A stretch of DNA of 64,000 nt from JABDMH01 sp965223215 (GCA_965223215.1 CBDCVZ010000010.1:4526001-4590000), one strand, 5' to 3'; numbered from the stretch's first letter, positions 44,457-54,002 are shown. Translations and numbers: made by a program. The notes: generated by a model not told the origin, from the sequence alone.

Positions 44457-46181
44457 ATGCCCTATTTAAAGACATTATTACTCATGGTAGTGAGCTGTGT
44501 GCTGAGTCTGCGTTTGGAGTCTCAAGTAATGCCCCTTGAGTTTGTCTGCATTAAGGATGATACACTCTTTTGGAACCCAACCATCAACATGTGTGGACCA
44601 TTTCAATCGGTAGACATTTACAAAAGCTCCGACCGATCGGGACCTTTCGCCTTATTAACCTCTGTGACCGATCCTACAGCAACCTGGTTTGTCGACAATG
44701 CTGCATCCACGGCCTATTACTATTTAGAGTCTAACCATGATTGCACCGGTCAGAATGTCATTGCATCCGACACCTTCAGCAATCAATTTCAACAATTTGT
44801 CACTAAAATTGAAAGTGTAACTGTCGCTGGTGATGATGTCGAAATCACCTGGAATGACAATGGATCACCGCAGACCATCGGCTATATCGTTTATCGGATC
44901 ACGAGTCAGGGCACCCTGCCGATTGATACCATCTTTAACGGCTTCACCTATCTCGACGTTAGTGCTTCGCCGAATGACAGAGTTGAATCCTATTATGTGT
45001 TGGGATTGAATGCCTGCGGGGGCACCAACACCTTTGATGCCTTGCCGCACAGCACCATTTTACTAAGTACGGAAGTTGACTTTTGTTCGCAACACATCAA
45101 GCTCACTTGGAATGGTTATGAAGCCTGGGAAAATGGGATCGAGCACAATCAGATTTGGTTGGGCCTCGATGGTGATCCATTGGCTTTTGAACACCAAATT
45201 TCGGGCACCGATACCTTGGCCTACATAACCGGCATCATGGATGATACTGAGTATTGCATTTCTATTATGGCAAAAGAGGATGGTCGCAATGTAACTTCTG
45301 CCAGTAATGTGGTTTGTCTGGTGTCTGATGTGCTCGCACCACTCAATCAATTGGAAATCCTCAATGTCAGTGTTGGTGCCGATGAAAATGTGGTGCTTGA
45401 CTGGTCCAGCAACAGTGATGCAGATGTGATGAAAATCAGTGTGCAAAGGGGAGATGACAGTGCCAATTTAGTTCCACTACAGGACTTTTCTCTGCCGATC
45501 ACCATGGACCAAAATCAATTCTTGGATTCAGAAGCTTCCCCTGAAAGTCAGCCATTTACCTACCGATTAAGCGCCATTGACGATTGTGATACCATGCAAT
45601 TGTCTAATTATATGTCTACGGTTCATTTGCGCTTGCTAGCTGCGGAGGAAGGCGAAAATCAAATTGCCTGGAGTCCTTTCCAACTAAGTGGACGTGTCCT
45701 TGTCAACTATGTACCGTGCAGAATTGAGAACGGAATGGATATTCAACTGGGAGAGACCACCCCACCTCATGAATTGTTTTTTACCGATCAGGTACCTATT
45801 GATCAGCGGGATGAACAAATCTGTTACGTCATCAAAGCACTTCATACCTATCCAGATGGCACTGATCCAAGAATTTCGCGCTCCAATGTTTTGTGCGTGG
45901 AGCAGGACATAGCGCTATATATTCCCAATGCTTTTGTACCCCGTGGAATTAATAACATATTTATTCCCAAGTTTCTCAATCAACCCCAGTCTGGCTATCA
46001 AATGAGTATTTTTGATCGTTGGGGTGGGATGGTTTTTGAAACCTTCGATCCCAATCATGGCTGGGATGGCAACCACAATGGAAATCGCTGTGCAGCAGGG
46101 GTTTACATGTACCTCATTCAGTTTCCGCAACCCGACGGCGGAAAAGAGATTTTTGGCGGTGAGTTGCACCTCATTCGCTAG
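44457..46181 (+). CDS. Type IX secretion cargo with gliding-motility C-terminal domain
   Basis: 574 residues from ATG 44457, which gives a signal peptide (MPYLKTLLLMVVSCVLSL). The middle consists of fibronectin-like beta modules, including HIKLTWNGYEAW and NVVLDWSSNSDADV. The C-terminal 80 residues match the type B sorting domain: YIPNAFVPRGIN, then MSIFDRWGGMVFET, GWDGNHNG and CAAGVYMYLIQF. Such proteins are exported by the T9SS and either anchored or released. A PorV/gldJ machinery gene is not in the window. It ends convergent to the MoeB-like gene, overlapping by four bases. Confidence 0.92.
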   Translation: MPYLKTLLLMVVSCVLSLRLESQVMPLEFVCIKDDTLFWNPTINMCGPFQSVDIYKSSDRSGPFALLTSVTDPTATWFVDNAASTAYYYLESNHDCTGQNVIASDTFSNQFQQFVTKIESVTVAGDDVEITWNDNGSPQTIGYIVYRITSQGTLPIDTIFNGFTYLDVSASPNDRVESYYVLGLNACGGTNTFDALPHSTILLSTEVDFCSQHIKLTWNGYEAWENGIEHNQIWLGLDGDPLAFEHQISGTDTLAYITGIMDDTEYCISIMAKEDGRNVTSASNVVCLVSDVLAPLNQLEILNVSVGADENVVLDWSSNSDADVMKISVQRGDDSANLVPLQDFSLPITMDQNQFLDSEASPESQPFTYRLSAIDDCDTMQLSNYMSTVHLRLLAAEEGENQIAWSPFQLSGRVLVNYVPCRIENGMDIQLGETTPPHELFFTDQVPIDQRDEQICYVIKALHTYPDGTDPRISRSNVLCVEQDIALYIPNAFVPRGINNIFIPKFLNQPQSGYQMSIFDRWGGMVFETFDPNHGWDGNHNGNRCAAGVYMYLIQFPQPDGGKEIFGGELHLIR

Positions 46182-47350
46182 TAGATGGGGAGTGACTGAT
46201 CGATCTCTTCTGCATAGGCAACGATGCCACCCTTAAGATTTAGGAGGTTATCAAATCCAAATTCTTGCGAAAGCAGTCGCAGCGCTTCGGCACTTCGTTT
46301 GCCAGTACGGCAATGTAAAACGACCGGTCCGGATCGCTGGATTTCACCATGCTTTTCGGGCAGTTGATTCAGCGGGATTAAATGGCCTCGTAGATTGACA
46401 ATTTCATACTCATAAGGATTTCGCACGTCAACCAGCTGGAATGATTTCTTTTGGTCGAGCCAGGTTTTGAGGGTTGTGGCCGTAATTTCCCGGACCTCAG
46501 TTGATGCCGATTCGGTTTGATCAACGTTGCAAAAAGACTCGTAGTCAATCAATTCGGTAATTGGATGGCCATCAGGATGTGATCGAACATTGAGGGTTAC
46601 AGAGGTGAAACTCAAGGCATCGAAGACGTATAATCGGCCAGATAGTGGGTCACCGATGCCGGTTAAAACCTTGATGGCCTCGTTGGCCTGTAGCGATCCG
46701 ACAATGCCAGGAAGCACACCTAAAACACCACCCTCGGCGCAGTTTGGTACCAGATCAGGTGGTGGTGGGGTGGGAAATAGATCCCGATAATTTGGTCCAT
46801 AGGATCCATCTGGCAATTTCAGATTAAAGACCGAGACTTGGCCCTCAAACTGAAAGATTGATCCATAAATGAGGGGTTTGTCAGCAAGCACACAGGCATC
46901 ATTGACCAAATATCGAGTGGGAAAATTGTCGGTCCCATCGATCACCAAATCATAATTCGCAATAAGCTCCAGTGCATTATCGGCAGTTATTTGGGTATCA
47001 TGGGTTTTAAATTGGACGTGTGGATTAAGGGCAGCCAACTTTGCTTTGGCTGCGGTCACTTTTTTCTCACCCACCTGACTGACATCGTATAAGATTTGTC
47101 TTTGAAGGTTGCTCAGTGATACCTGGTCAAAATCAAGGATGCCGATGGTACCTATCCCGGCAGCGGTAAGGTATTGCAAAATGGGGCAACCTAAACCTCC
47201 CGCTCCGATGACTAGCACCCGGCTTGCTTTTAATGCTGCCTGACCTTTGAGGTTAAATTCGGGGATGATCAGATGACGGCTATATCTTTCGTACTCTGCT
47301 TTTGAGAAATCTGAATTTTGAAAAGGTGATGACGATTCCATAGTGAGCAC
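46178..47350 (-). CDS. E1-like adenylyltransferase with rhodanese (MoeB/MoeZ type)
   Basis: 390 residues. The ThiF/E1 domain (residues 15-250) has the ATP loop VIGAGGLGCPILQYL, LDFDQVSLSNLQRQ, VIDGTDNFPTRYLVND and PNCAEGGVLGVLPG. A rhodanese domain (about 290-385) has HCRTGKRSAEALRLL with its catalytic cysteine. This two-domain plan adenylates and then sulfurates a ubiquitin-like carrier such as MoaD or ThiS. The zinc CxxC pairs of E. coli MoeB are replaced here (YRDLF, HPDGHP), so zinc is probably lost. No moaD or thiS lies nearby. Confidence 0.92.
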   Translation of the reverse strand: MLTMESSSPFQNSDFSKAEYERYSRHLIIPEFNLKGQAALKASRVLVIGAGGLGCPILQYLTAAGIGTIGILDFDQVSLSNLQRQILYDVSQVGEKKVTAAKAKLAALNPHVQFKTHDTQITADNALELIANYDLVIDGTDNFPTRYLVNDACVLADKPLIYGSIFQFEGQVSVFNLKLPDGSYGPNYRDLFPTPPPPDLVPNCAEGGVLGVLPGIVGSLQANEAIKVLTGIGDPLSGRLYVFDALSFTSVTLNVRSHPDGHPITELIDYESFCNVDQTESASTEVREITATTLKTWLDQKKSFQLVDVRNPYEYEIVNLRGHLIPLNQLPEKHGEIQRSGPVVLHCRTGKRSAEALRLLSQEFGFDNLLNLKGGIVAYAEEIDQSLPIY

Positions 47351-47541
47351 AAAGTTCGGTAAATCAAGTGAATCATGGCAGCGCTGCTACATGGAGATGG
47401 TATGAACTCAAAAAAAAAGGACGTTCTACGAGATTTCGCCCAGTGCATGAAATTTAAAGAGGAACGATGTCGACGACCGTAAGAGAGGTTTCACTTTGAA
47501 AAGTCGCTGACTAAGAAGGAAGGGTAGGTAGTGGTTCTTCC

Positions 47542-47982
47542 TTATAGGATGATTTTCTGTTCGACAATGGTGCCCGTGTACTGAGTGGTGTGGGGCACCC
47601 ATTCCTTGGTTACTCCGTTTTCCATGACAAGTTCAACCGAGGTGAAATTATGTTCCGAGAGTGCATCCGTGGAAGTGCGCCCAGTAGCCAAGCCACGATT
47701 GTAAAAAAAGCCGAGCAACGTCATTCCAGTGGCGGCAGCTATTTCATGGGCTTTTTGGAGCAATTCAGCATAAGTCCAACTGGACTGATCTTCAATTGTC
47801 CAAACTTTCTTGATGATTGAAAAGGTGGTTTTATCATCACCGAATAAAAAACCTAGGCCGTTGTCCAAGGTTGTCTCCATGAACTTCTCAATCTGCTTCC
47901 GAAAAATAATTGGAACAATTAAGAATTTTTTTTCTTGTGTAATAAAAACAGGCTCAGGGGTTGAGTTGGTGGCACGATACAT
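47542..47982 (-). CDS. JAB/MPN-like protein without catalytic motif (tentative)
   Basis: 146 residues, no signal peptide. The layout recalls a JAB metalloprotease domain: FLIVPIIFRKQIEKFME, then GLGFLFGDDKTTFSIIKK, then ATGMTLLGFFYNRG and TSTDALSEH. In an active JAB the third block holds HSHP and the second a conserved Glu; here YNRG and Asn replace them. The family assignment rests on this pattern only. It is on the same strand as the E1-rhodanese gene, 191 bases upstream of it. Alternatives are an unrelated alpha/beta protein. Confidence 0.6.
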   Translation of the reverse strand: MYRATNSTPEPVFITQEKKFLIVPIIFRKQIEKFMETTLDNGLGFLFGDDKTTFSIIKKVWTIEDQSSWTYAELLQKAHEIAAATGMTLLGFFYNRGLATGRTSTDALSEHNFTSVELVMENGVTKEWVPHTTQYTGTIVEQKIIL

Positions 47983-48169
47983 GAGATTACGTTTAGGGAT
48001 TTTGAGTTGTAATGAATTATCCGTAATGATTCCGTAAATACTGGCGTCTATCCCGAAAAAAGATTCAAAACAAACATTTTCGTTTCCATTATATGAACGT
48101 ATACAATCAAACGGCGTGCCAAATTTGATTTATACGATCCCAATAAATCGTAAAGATGTTGTCTTGGTA

Positions 48170-48841
48170 CTACTTGTTAATCTGGTTCTTAGCTTCCTCG
48201 ACGGCCTTATTCACCTGATGAAAGCTCTTTAGGCGGTGTAATCCATCACTGGTCACCAACAGTGCAATTCCACTCAAGAACGTAATCGTCCGGATGATTT
48301 GAACATCTTTGTGGTAATGATTTAGGAAGGGCTGAATAAACAATAATTCGAGGGCGATGATACATGCCGAGAGTAGGAACAGAAAAATGCTAATGGATTT
48401 TGCCTGCCTCAAGTAGTTCGATTGATTTCTGATCTTGCAGCGCTTGAGCAGGTACGCGGCCAAGGAGTTTTGTGGATTGATGCGAATCAGCTGCCATAAA
48501 ATCTTTTCCGCGGCATCATATTCCATTTGGTGATATAATGCAGCGGCCTTCTTGAAAATAAGTGTTTCAAAAATGTCTGCACCCTGAATGTATTTGATGT
48601 TGTGGTAGATGACTTCTTCAATCAACTCATCGCAGAGTTGAATGAAAGCTTCATAATTTCCAGTTTCGAATAGGGCTGCACCGTAAGCCAATCTGACTTC
48701 CAGATAAGCATTTAAGTCAAGATGCAATAAAACATCTTCATTGTTTTCGTAGAAATTGATGATCTCTCGATGATCGGACTCGCCGATCTCCTTAAATCTT
48801 AAGAAAACTTCTTCCGTATAAGTATCGAAATAATCGTTCAC
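48170..48841 (-). CDS. TPR-like membrane protein, unknown function
   Basis: 223 residues. The N-terminal two thirds form helical repeats (ALYHQMEYDAAEKILWQLIRINPQNSLA gives one TPR-like unit). Two membrane helices follow near residues 147-167 and 180-200 (ISIFLFLLSACIIALELLF and TFLSGIALLVTSDGL). No enzyme motif is seen. It lies 62 bases after nadK and may end the 48170-53952 cluster. Confidence 0.7.
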   Translation of the reverse strand: MNDYFDTYTEEVFLRFKEIGESDHREIINFYENNEDVLLHLDLNAYLEVRLAYGAALFETGNYEAFIQLCDELIEEVIYHNIKYIQGADIFETLIFKKAAALYHQMEYDAAEKILWQLIRINPQNSLAAYLLKRCKIRNQSNYLRQAKSISIFLFLLSACIIALELLFIQPFLNHYHKDVQIIRTITFLSGIALLVTSDGLHRLKSFHQVNKAVEEAKNQINK

Positions 48842-48903
48842 AGCTATTCTTCAAAAGAACCTTCAAGTTATTACATAACTCAATTAAAATCCATTTGTTT
48901 TTC

Positions 48904-49791
48904 TCAATAATGTTTTCTCGTATCAAAACCCCACATTAATTTGTTGCGCATGGTCTTTGAGAATGACATCTCATGCAGTTGAACCAACTTAATTTCGAAG
49001 TCACACCTTCTGATCTTCAGTTTATAATCGCTGGTAATTAATTCGAAGCGAGAATCGAGTGTGCAAAGGAAGTTTTCAGTTCTTCCCTCTACCTCAAAGG
49101 TAAGCTCAGTACTGTCAGAAATGACAATCGGTCGAACATTTAAGTTGTGGGGTGCAACTGGCGTCAAGATAATACTGTTTGAGTCAGGAAAAACGATCGG
49201 TCCGCCACAGCTCAGATTGTACCCAGTGGAGCCTGTTGGTGTAGAGACAATCAATCCATCCGCCCAATACGAATTGAGAAACTCTCCGTCAATGTATGCA
49301 TGGATGATGATCATTGAAGAGTTATCTCGCTTTAGGATGGCAAAGTCATTCAGTGCAAAGGGAGTTTCTCCAAAAATGGGTTGATTTGAGTCGAGATACA
49401 GCATGGTTCGTCCTTCCAGGGAAAACTTCCCCATTTTCAGTAGGTCCAATGCTCGATCAATGTACCGTTGTTCGATACTTGCCAAAAAACCGAGCCTACC
49501 CAGGTTGATTCCCATGATCGGAATCTGAAGGTCTCTAATCAGGGTGACCGCACTGAGAATGGTGCCATCACCACCCAGGGTCATTACATAGTCAATGTTT
49601 TTACCCACCAGATCCTCATACTTAAATATCAACTCAATTGGTGACCTGATTTCTAATTTATCCTTAATCACCTCGTGATATGGTTGGTAGACGTAAACTC
49701 GAGCATTCTCGGCAAAGAGCAAATCGAGTAATTGGCTCACGAAAGGCACTTGCTGTGCGCTAATCGTTTTCCCGTAGATAAGTACCTGCAT
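48904..49791 (-). CDS. nadK: NAD kinase
   Basis: 295 residues. Motifs of the NAD/diacylglycerol kinase fold: YVMTLGGDGTILSAV, GINLGRLGFLAS, ALNDFAI (NE/D block) and ADGLIVSTPTGSTGYNLSCGGPIV. It makes NADP from NAD with ATP. In Bacteroidota nadK commonly follows a CBS protein gene, and the same is nearly true here. Its ATG overlaps the stop of the barrel gene by one base (TAATG), so coupling is likely. Confidence 0.96.
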   Translation of the reverse strand: MQVLIYGKTISAQQVPFVSQLLDLLFAENARVYVYQPYHEVIKDKLEIRSPIELIFKYEDLVGKNIDYVMTLGGDGTILSAVTLIRDLQIPIMGINLGRLGFLASIEQRYIDRALDLLKMGKFSLEGRTMLYLDSNQPIFGETPFALNDFAILKRDNSSMIIIHAYIDGEFLNSYWADGLIVSTPTGSTGYNLSCGGPIVFPDSNSIILTPVAPHNLNVRPIVISDSTELTFEVEGRTENFLCTLDSRFELITSDYKLKIRRCDFEIKLVQLHEMSFSKTMRNKLMWGFDTRKHY

Positions 49792-51194
49792 TAGAACTCT
49801 GACTTGGCATTTAAAAATATGCCTTTTTCATTGAGATGATTAAAGCTGTATTCAACTTGGAAAACATATTTCTGATACAATATAAAATCAAGGCCGATGC
49901 CCCTTCCAAAAAGCCATCTATTATTAAGGGAGTTGTCTTCATTGAATAAGTAATTGTGGGCCCTTCCTACATCCGCATTTAGGGTAAACCAAATGCTGAT
50001 GGGCAAGATGCGATAGGTTCTGAGCGGCATCATTTTTTTGAGATCGTAGGTGCGTTCGAATATTCTGAACCGCAGTGAATTTTTTGATAAGGCAAAATCA
50101 GTTCCATCTACCACATACAGCTCATAGCCCCTGACGAAGTCATCACCAAACCCCAGGGCCTGCAGACCATAGTAAGGATGTTGATTTCTCGTCCACTCTC
50201 TTTTTACCTTGGCGCGCATCTCCAAATTAATGCCCTTGGTGATCGGCTGATAGTGCACATACAACAAACTCGTGCTCAACTTATCCAGTCCTCTGAATAT
50301 TCCAATGCCCTCTTTCTGAATTTCAGCCTCGAGAAAATTTCCCGATAGTGCATAGAAACGATTGTTTCGACGCTCTCGGCGGTAGGTATAAGCGAGCTCA
50401 ATAAACGATAATGTCGTCTCACCATTAAAGTAGCTCTGATTAAGGTCTAAGATTGGATCGGTTACACGATTGTGTTCATACTTAATGAGAAAGTCATGAA
50501 AGCTCTGAACCCTGGGCCGGTAATGGAATGAAAGAATTCCCTTGGTACTCTTAAAATTTATTGCTTCTGGATCTGGGAAAAACTGCTGCTGATTAAATCG
50601 GGTTTCATAGACATATTCCCGACGGTGATCAAAAAAAAACCTGCCGGTGATTCCCAGGGTTTTTTTGCGATTGAAATACGGACGCTCATACTGTAAAAGT
50701 ACCTTACGTGTATAGCCACCTTGTAGGTGCAATTTTAGATTGTCTTTATTTCCAGAGAAGTTAACGTAGACAAATCTCAGACCGTAGTTGACTCGGTCTA
50801 GCGAGGCATTGTGTTCTTTCCACCATTGATTAAAATTCCGATCGGCCAGATCAAAAATCGGGATGGGAAATATATACCATGACTCTGCTACTTCGATCAC
50901 CAGGTCGATGACGTGCTGCTCGGTGTTCCATTGATCAATGTTTATATGGCTCGAATTAAAGAGTCCTGTATTCATTAACAGGCCCTCATTGGCCTGTAGT
51001 CGCTTGGAGAGATTAGCAATCGCAATGGTGTCACCAAGTTTAAAATCCAATTCGCGCTGAATCAGTGCGGTCTTGGTTTTCTTATTACCCTTGATTTGGA
51101 TAGAACGTATCGAGACAAAGTCCGCAACTTGAGACCACAAGGCACCATGCAGCAACCAAATAATGCTGACAATGATCCATTTGGACTGCTCCAT
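49791..51194 (-). CDS. Omp85-family barrel with a single POTRA domain
   Basis: 467 residues with a signal-peptide-like start (IIVSIIWLLHGALWSQ). One POTRA domain (about residues 28-110: IRSIQIKGNKKTK and KLGDTIAIANLSKRLQANEGLL) is followed by a beta-barrel with the loop motif FVRGYELY that corresponds to the VRGF/Y hallmark. It ends in an aromatic residue (SEF). With one POTRA it differs from BamA, which has five, and is closer to the small Omp85 proteins of the cluster between the CBS gene and nadK. Client is unknown. Confidence 0.85.
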   Translation of the reverse strand: MEQSKWIIVSIIWLLHGALWSQVADFVSIRSIQIKGNKKTKTALIQRELDFKLGDTIAIANLSKRLQANEGLLMNTGLFNSSHINIDQWNTEQHVIDLVIEVAESWYIFPIPIFDLADRNFNQWWKEHNASLDRVNYGLRFVYVNFSGNKDNLKLHLQGGYTRKVLLQYERPYFNRKKTLGITGRFFFDHRREYVYETRFNQQQFFPDPEAINFKSTKGILSFHYRPRVQSFHDFLIKYEHNRVTDPILDLNQSYFNGETTLSFIELAYTYRRERRNNRFYALSGNFLEAEIQKEGIGIFRGLDKLSTSLLYVHYQPITKGINLEMRAKVKREWTRNQHPYYGLQALGFGDDFVRGYELYVVDGTDFALSKNSLRFRIFERTYDLKKMMPLRTYRILPISIWFTLNADVGRAHNYLFNEDNSLNNRWLFGRGIGLDFILYQKYVFQVEYSFNHLNEKGIFLNAKSEF

Positions 51195-51238
51195 ATTTTA
51201 GGTTAGTCGCTGCCCCGAACCACGAGGAGTACTTTTTT

Positions 51239-51898
51239 CTAAACGTTTAGATAGTGCATAAAAGACTCAAAGCGATCTTTGAATACATCTTCATCCAACT
51301 CTTCCGTATACATCGCCTTGATCTTATAATCATAACGTTCTAGTGCGGCGGTCACCCGATGTATGTCCAGTTTATTAATCTTAATATGCACCAATATCTG
51401 ATTGGACGACACTTCGGTATGAATGAAACTGGTCAAGATGGTCACGTTTTCTGATTCGATGACCCGAGCAATTTCTGAAAGTGAATAATCGGGTTTATTC
51501 ATTTCTAATACAATGATGCTGCCCTGTTCGGCGAAGGAAAAACTGGTAGAAAAATAGTGCAGCAAGCTCTGCCGACTAATCACTCCCAGGAAGATTTCTT
51601 GATGATCGATCACCGGTACGACGGAGAGATCCTTTTTGGCCAATTGTGCCAAAACTTCGAATACGTGATCATTCTCTCGTACATAAGGTTTATCCAAGGA
51701 GAGGTCATAGGATCCTATCGCTTCTTCTACCGCATGGTTCAAGATATCCTCTTCAGAAATCAAGCCCAGCAATTGTTTGTTGTTGACAATGGGTAAATGC
51801 TGGACATAGTAATCACTCATGAGCTCCAACGCCTCTTTACCGGAGTCAGATGTCTTTAGTGGAACAATGTCCTGTGAAATTAGATTGGAGGCGTTCAT
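51239..51898 (-). CDS. CBS-domain pair protein
   Basis: 219 residues with two CBS motifs (about 8-60 and 70-125): LGLISEEDILNHAVEE and FLGVISRQSLLHYF. CBS pairs bind adenosine nucleotides. The C-terminal 90 residues (IVLEMNKPDYSLSEIARVIES) resemble an ACT-like fold, as in the CBS proteins upstream of nadK in other Bacteroidota. No catalytic domain is attached. It sits 12 bases after the TM2 gene and 44 bases before the barrel gene. Confidence 0.88.
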   Translation of the reverse strand: MNASNLISQDIVPLKTSDSGKEALELMSDYYVQHLPIVNNKQLLGLISEEDILNHAVEEAIGSYDLSLDKPYVRENDHVFEVLAQLAKKDLSVVPVIDHQEIFLGVISRQSLLHYFSTSFSFAEQGSIIVLEMNKPDYSLSEIARVIESENVTILTSFIHTEVSSNQILVHIKINKLDIHRVTAALERYDYKIKAMYTEELDEDVFKDRFESFMHYLNV

Positions 51899-51910
51899 GT
51901 AAATATTGTA

Positions 51911-52708
51911 TCAACGAATTAATTTTGTCTTCTGCTCAAGAAACTCTTTTTCTGTAATTAATCCCTTTTCTTTCAACTCATTTAACTTTTGTAATTGCTG
52001 GAGCAGCAAATCATTATCCAACAGATTTTCTTTCGGAGCATCCAGCTTTTTTCGCAGGGTGTAACCATTGGCTTTAAACTCCTCCCATTGTGGCTGGATT
52101 CTCACATAAGCCAAGGCGTCATGAGTATCAATCCGATTGAAATCATTAAAACCCATCTGAACTGCCTGACCGAGGTGTTGATATGCGAGATCCGCTTTTT
52201 CGATTTGTGAGTAGGCACAGGCCAAATTGAAGTGAATGGTAAGATCACTTGGATCAATCTTGAGTGCTTGCTGAAAGTCTTCGATGGCGCTTTCTATTTC
52301 GAAATTCTTAAATTTCTTTATCCCGGCCTGCTTAAAGGGATTGTTTTTGATGGGTGCTCTTCTTTTGGCAGCGCGTCGCTTAGGTGGAAATGGTGCCTGT
52401 CTCTGACGCCGAGTGGGCTCGCTTCTTTCCATGCGGGATGATCTTCGTGCTGGCCTTTCAAAGTCTGTACGTCTCCGACTCCTTCGATATCTTTCATAAT
52501 TTCTCCGACGATTGTACTTGGCATCATATACTTCTTGATCCATGGTCAAAAAAATGATTCCATCCAAAATGCCCAGAATGAATGACAGACCGGTAAACAT
52601 GAAAACTGCGTAGAGAATGCCCAACCCAACCTGCCCGAGATAGAAGCGGTGTAAACCGAAGAAGCCTCCCAAAAATGCCATTATCGCAGTAGCGTTCTTA
52701 TTCTTCAT
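51911..52708 (-). CDS. TM2-TPR-SHOCT fusion protein
   Basis: 265 residues with three recognisable parts. An N-terminal TM2 domain has two helices (KNATAIMAFLGGFFGLHRFYLG and GLGILYAVFMFTGLSFILG). A basic, arginine-rich linker spans about 60-120. TPR repeats lie at about 125-190 (FNLACAYSQIEKADLAYQHLG) and a SHOCT-like helix at the end (QLQKLNELKEKGLITEKEFLEQK). Such fusions look like membrane-linked adaptors. It overlaps the PP2C gene by four bases, a likely translational coupling. Confidence 0.85.
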   Translation of the reverse strand: MKNKNATAIMAFLGGFFGLHRFYLGQVGLGILYAVFMFTGLSFILGILDGIIFLTMDQEVYDAKYNRRRNYERYRRSRRRTDFERPARRSSRMERSEPTRRQRQAPFPPKRRAAKRRAPIKNNPFKQAGIKKFKNFEIESAIEDFQQALKIDPSDLTIHFNLACAYSQIEKADLAYQHLGQAVQMGFNDFNRIDTHDALAYVRIQPQWEEFKANGYTLRKKLDAPKENLLDNDLLLQQLQKLNELKEKGLITEKEFLEQKTKLIR

Positions 52709-53952
52709 GACTCAACTGGTTGGGAAATTTCTGATTTAATTTTAAAGGTAAGTACAGCTATGTCGTCAGGGTAAGCTTGTGTGCCTTTGAAGGCCTCCAG
52801 CTTGTCCAACAGTTTCTGATTAAAATTTGTTGCCGTTTCATTCCGATGTTGCAAAGCAAAGGAATTGATTTGTTGCTCATCAAAGTACTCTCCGGAACCA
52901 TCCATCAGATCGGTCAGGCCATCGGTAAATAACACAACGAGAGTCTCTTCGGTTCCAACATCAATTTCCCCAACATCAATAAGATCCAAATTTTCTACGG
53001 CTCCGAGTATGGTACAGCCCTCACTTAAAAATTGGGCTTTATCGCCCTGAATGAAGATTGGTGGGTTGTGCCCGGCATTGACATATCGCAGTTTTTTAGT
53101 AGCGGGGTCAAAACGTAAAATGAAAAAAGTAACAATGCGTTCACTTTTGGTTAGGTCCACCAAAGTTTTATTGATATAGTTCACCAGCTCATCAAGGCGA
53201 TCGTAGATTAGTAGTGCGGACCTAAGCGTCGCCTGAAAATTGGCCATCAGCAGTGCTGCGGGGATGCCTTTACCCGACACATCGGCCAAGCACAATACGA
53301 TACAACCATCCTCCAGTCGGCGGTAGTCGAAGTAATCCCCACCAATGTTTGAATGTGGTCGGTAAATCGCCGAAATCTCAACATCATCATCGTCGGGCAG
53401 CGTCGAGGGTATTAGCATTCGCTGAACCTGCTGCGCCACTTCCAATTCTTTCTTATACGTCTCTTGTTCGATTTGTTTATTAAAGAGTCGTTTGTTCTCA
53501 ATGGCAACGGTCACCACGTTGGTGATCGATATCATAAATTTGATGCGATCATACCTGTCTTCTGACTTTTCTAAGGCTCCAACCAATACATATGAAATGG
53601 GGTCATTCTTATGAAAGACAGGAATGATATGCTCAAAAGGTTTGAGCATTTCATCACTCATCTCACCCACCGAAGAGAAGTCCTTGTACTTTGACACCAA
53701 CAGATTGGCCAGATTGGTCACATCCGTTGGCTTGTAGTTGATCGATTTGCGGCATACCCAGCGATTCTCCTCATAAAAAAGCATCGCCAGTCGTTCAACA
53801 CCCAACTCCTTTTGTAAAAAAGAACTGTACATGTCAAATAGATCAGCCGCCGTCATGTTTTCATTGATGGCTTGGGTAATGCGCATCAAGAAATTTAACT
53901 GGGTCTGCTTAGTCTGCAATTCGGCTTCTAATTGCTCTATTTGTGCATACAT
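52705..53952 (-). CDS. SpoIIE-type PP2C phosphatase with GAF domain
   Basis: 415 residues: coiled-coil start, a GAF-like domain (about 20-165), then a PP2C/SpoIIE serine-threonine phosphatase. Metal motifs are GGDYFDYRRL, ADVSGKGIPAALLM, NAGHNPP and LFTDGLTDLMD. Such phosphatases act on anti-sigma antagonists or other phosphoproteins; no STAS or anti-sigma kinase gene is adjacent. It is first in the minus-strand cluster and overlaps the TM2 gene by four bases. Confidence 0.92.
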   Translation of the reverse strand: MYAQIEQLEAELQTKQTQLNFLMRITQAINENMTAADLFDMYSSFLQKELGVERLAMLFYEENRWVCRKSINYKPTDVTNLANLLVSKYKDFSSVGEMSDEMLKPFEHIIPVFHKNDPISYVLVGALEKSEDRYDRIKFMISITNVVTVAIENKRLFNKQIEQETYKKELEVAQQVQRMLIPSTLPDDDDVEISAIYRPHSNIGGDYFDYRRLEDGCIVLCLADVSGKGIPAALLMANFQATLRSALLIYDRLDELVNYINKTLVDLTKSERIVTFFILRFDPATKKLRYVNAGHNPPIFIQGDKAQFLSEGCTILGAVENLDLIDVGEIDVGTEETLVVLFTDGLTDLMDGSGEYFDEQQINSFALQHRNETATNFNQKLLDKLEAFKGTQAYPDDIAVLTFKIKSEISQPVES

Positions 53953-54002
53953 GTTTTTGAATCATCCCGACTTTTCTACTCAATGCTGGTAGAATGAAAG
54001 AT

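Noticed and set aside
47516..47543. Hairpin AAGGAAG / CTTCCTT at the end of the JAB-like gene as terminator
   Set aside because: The arms overlap the stop codon and the T-tract is broken, so it is too weak to call.
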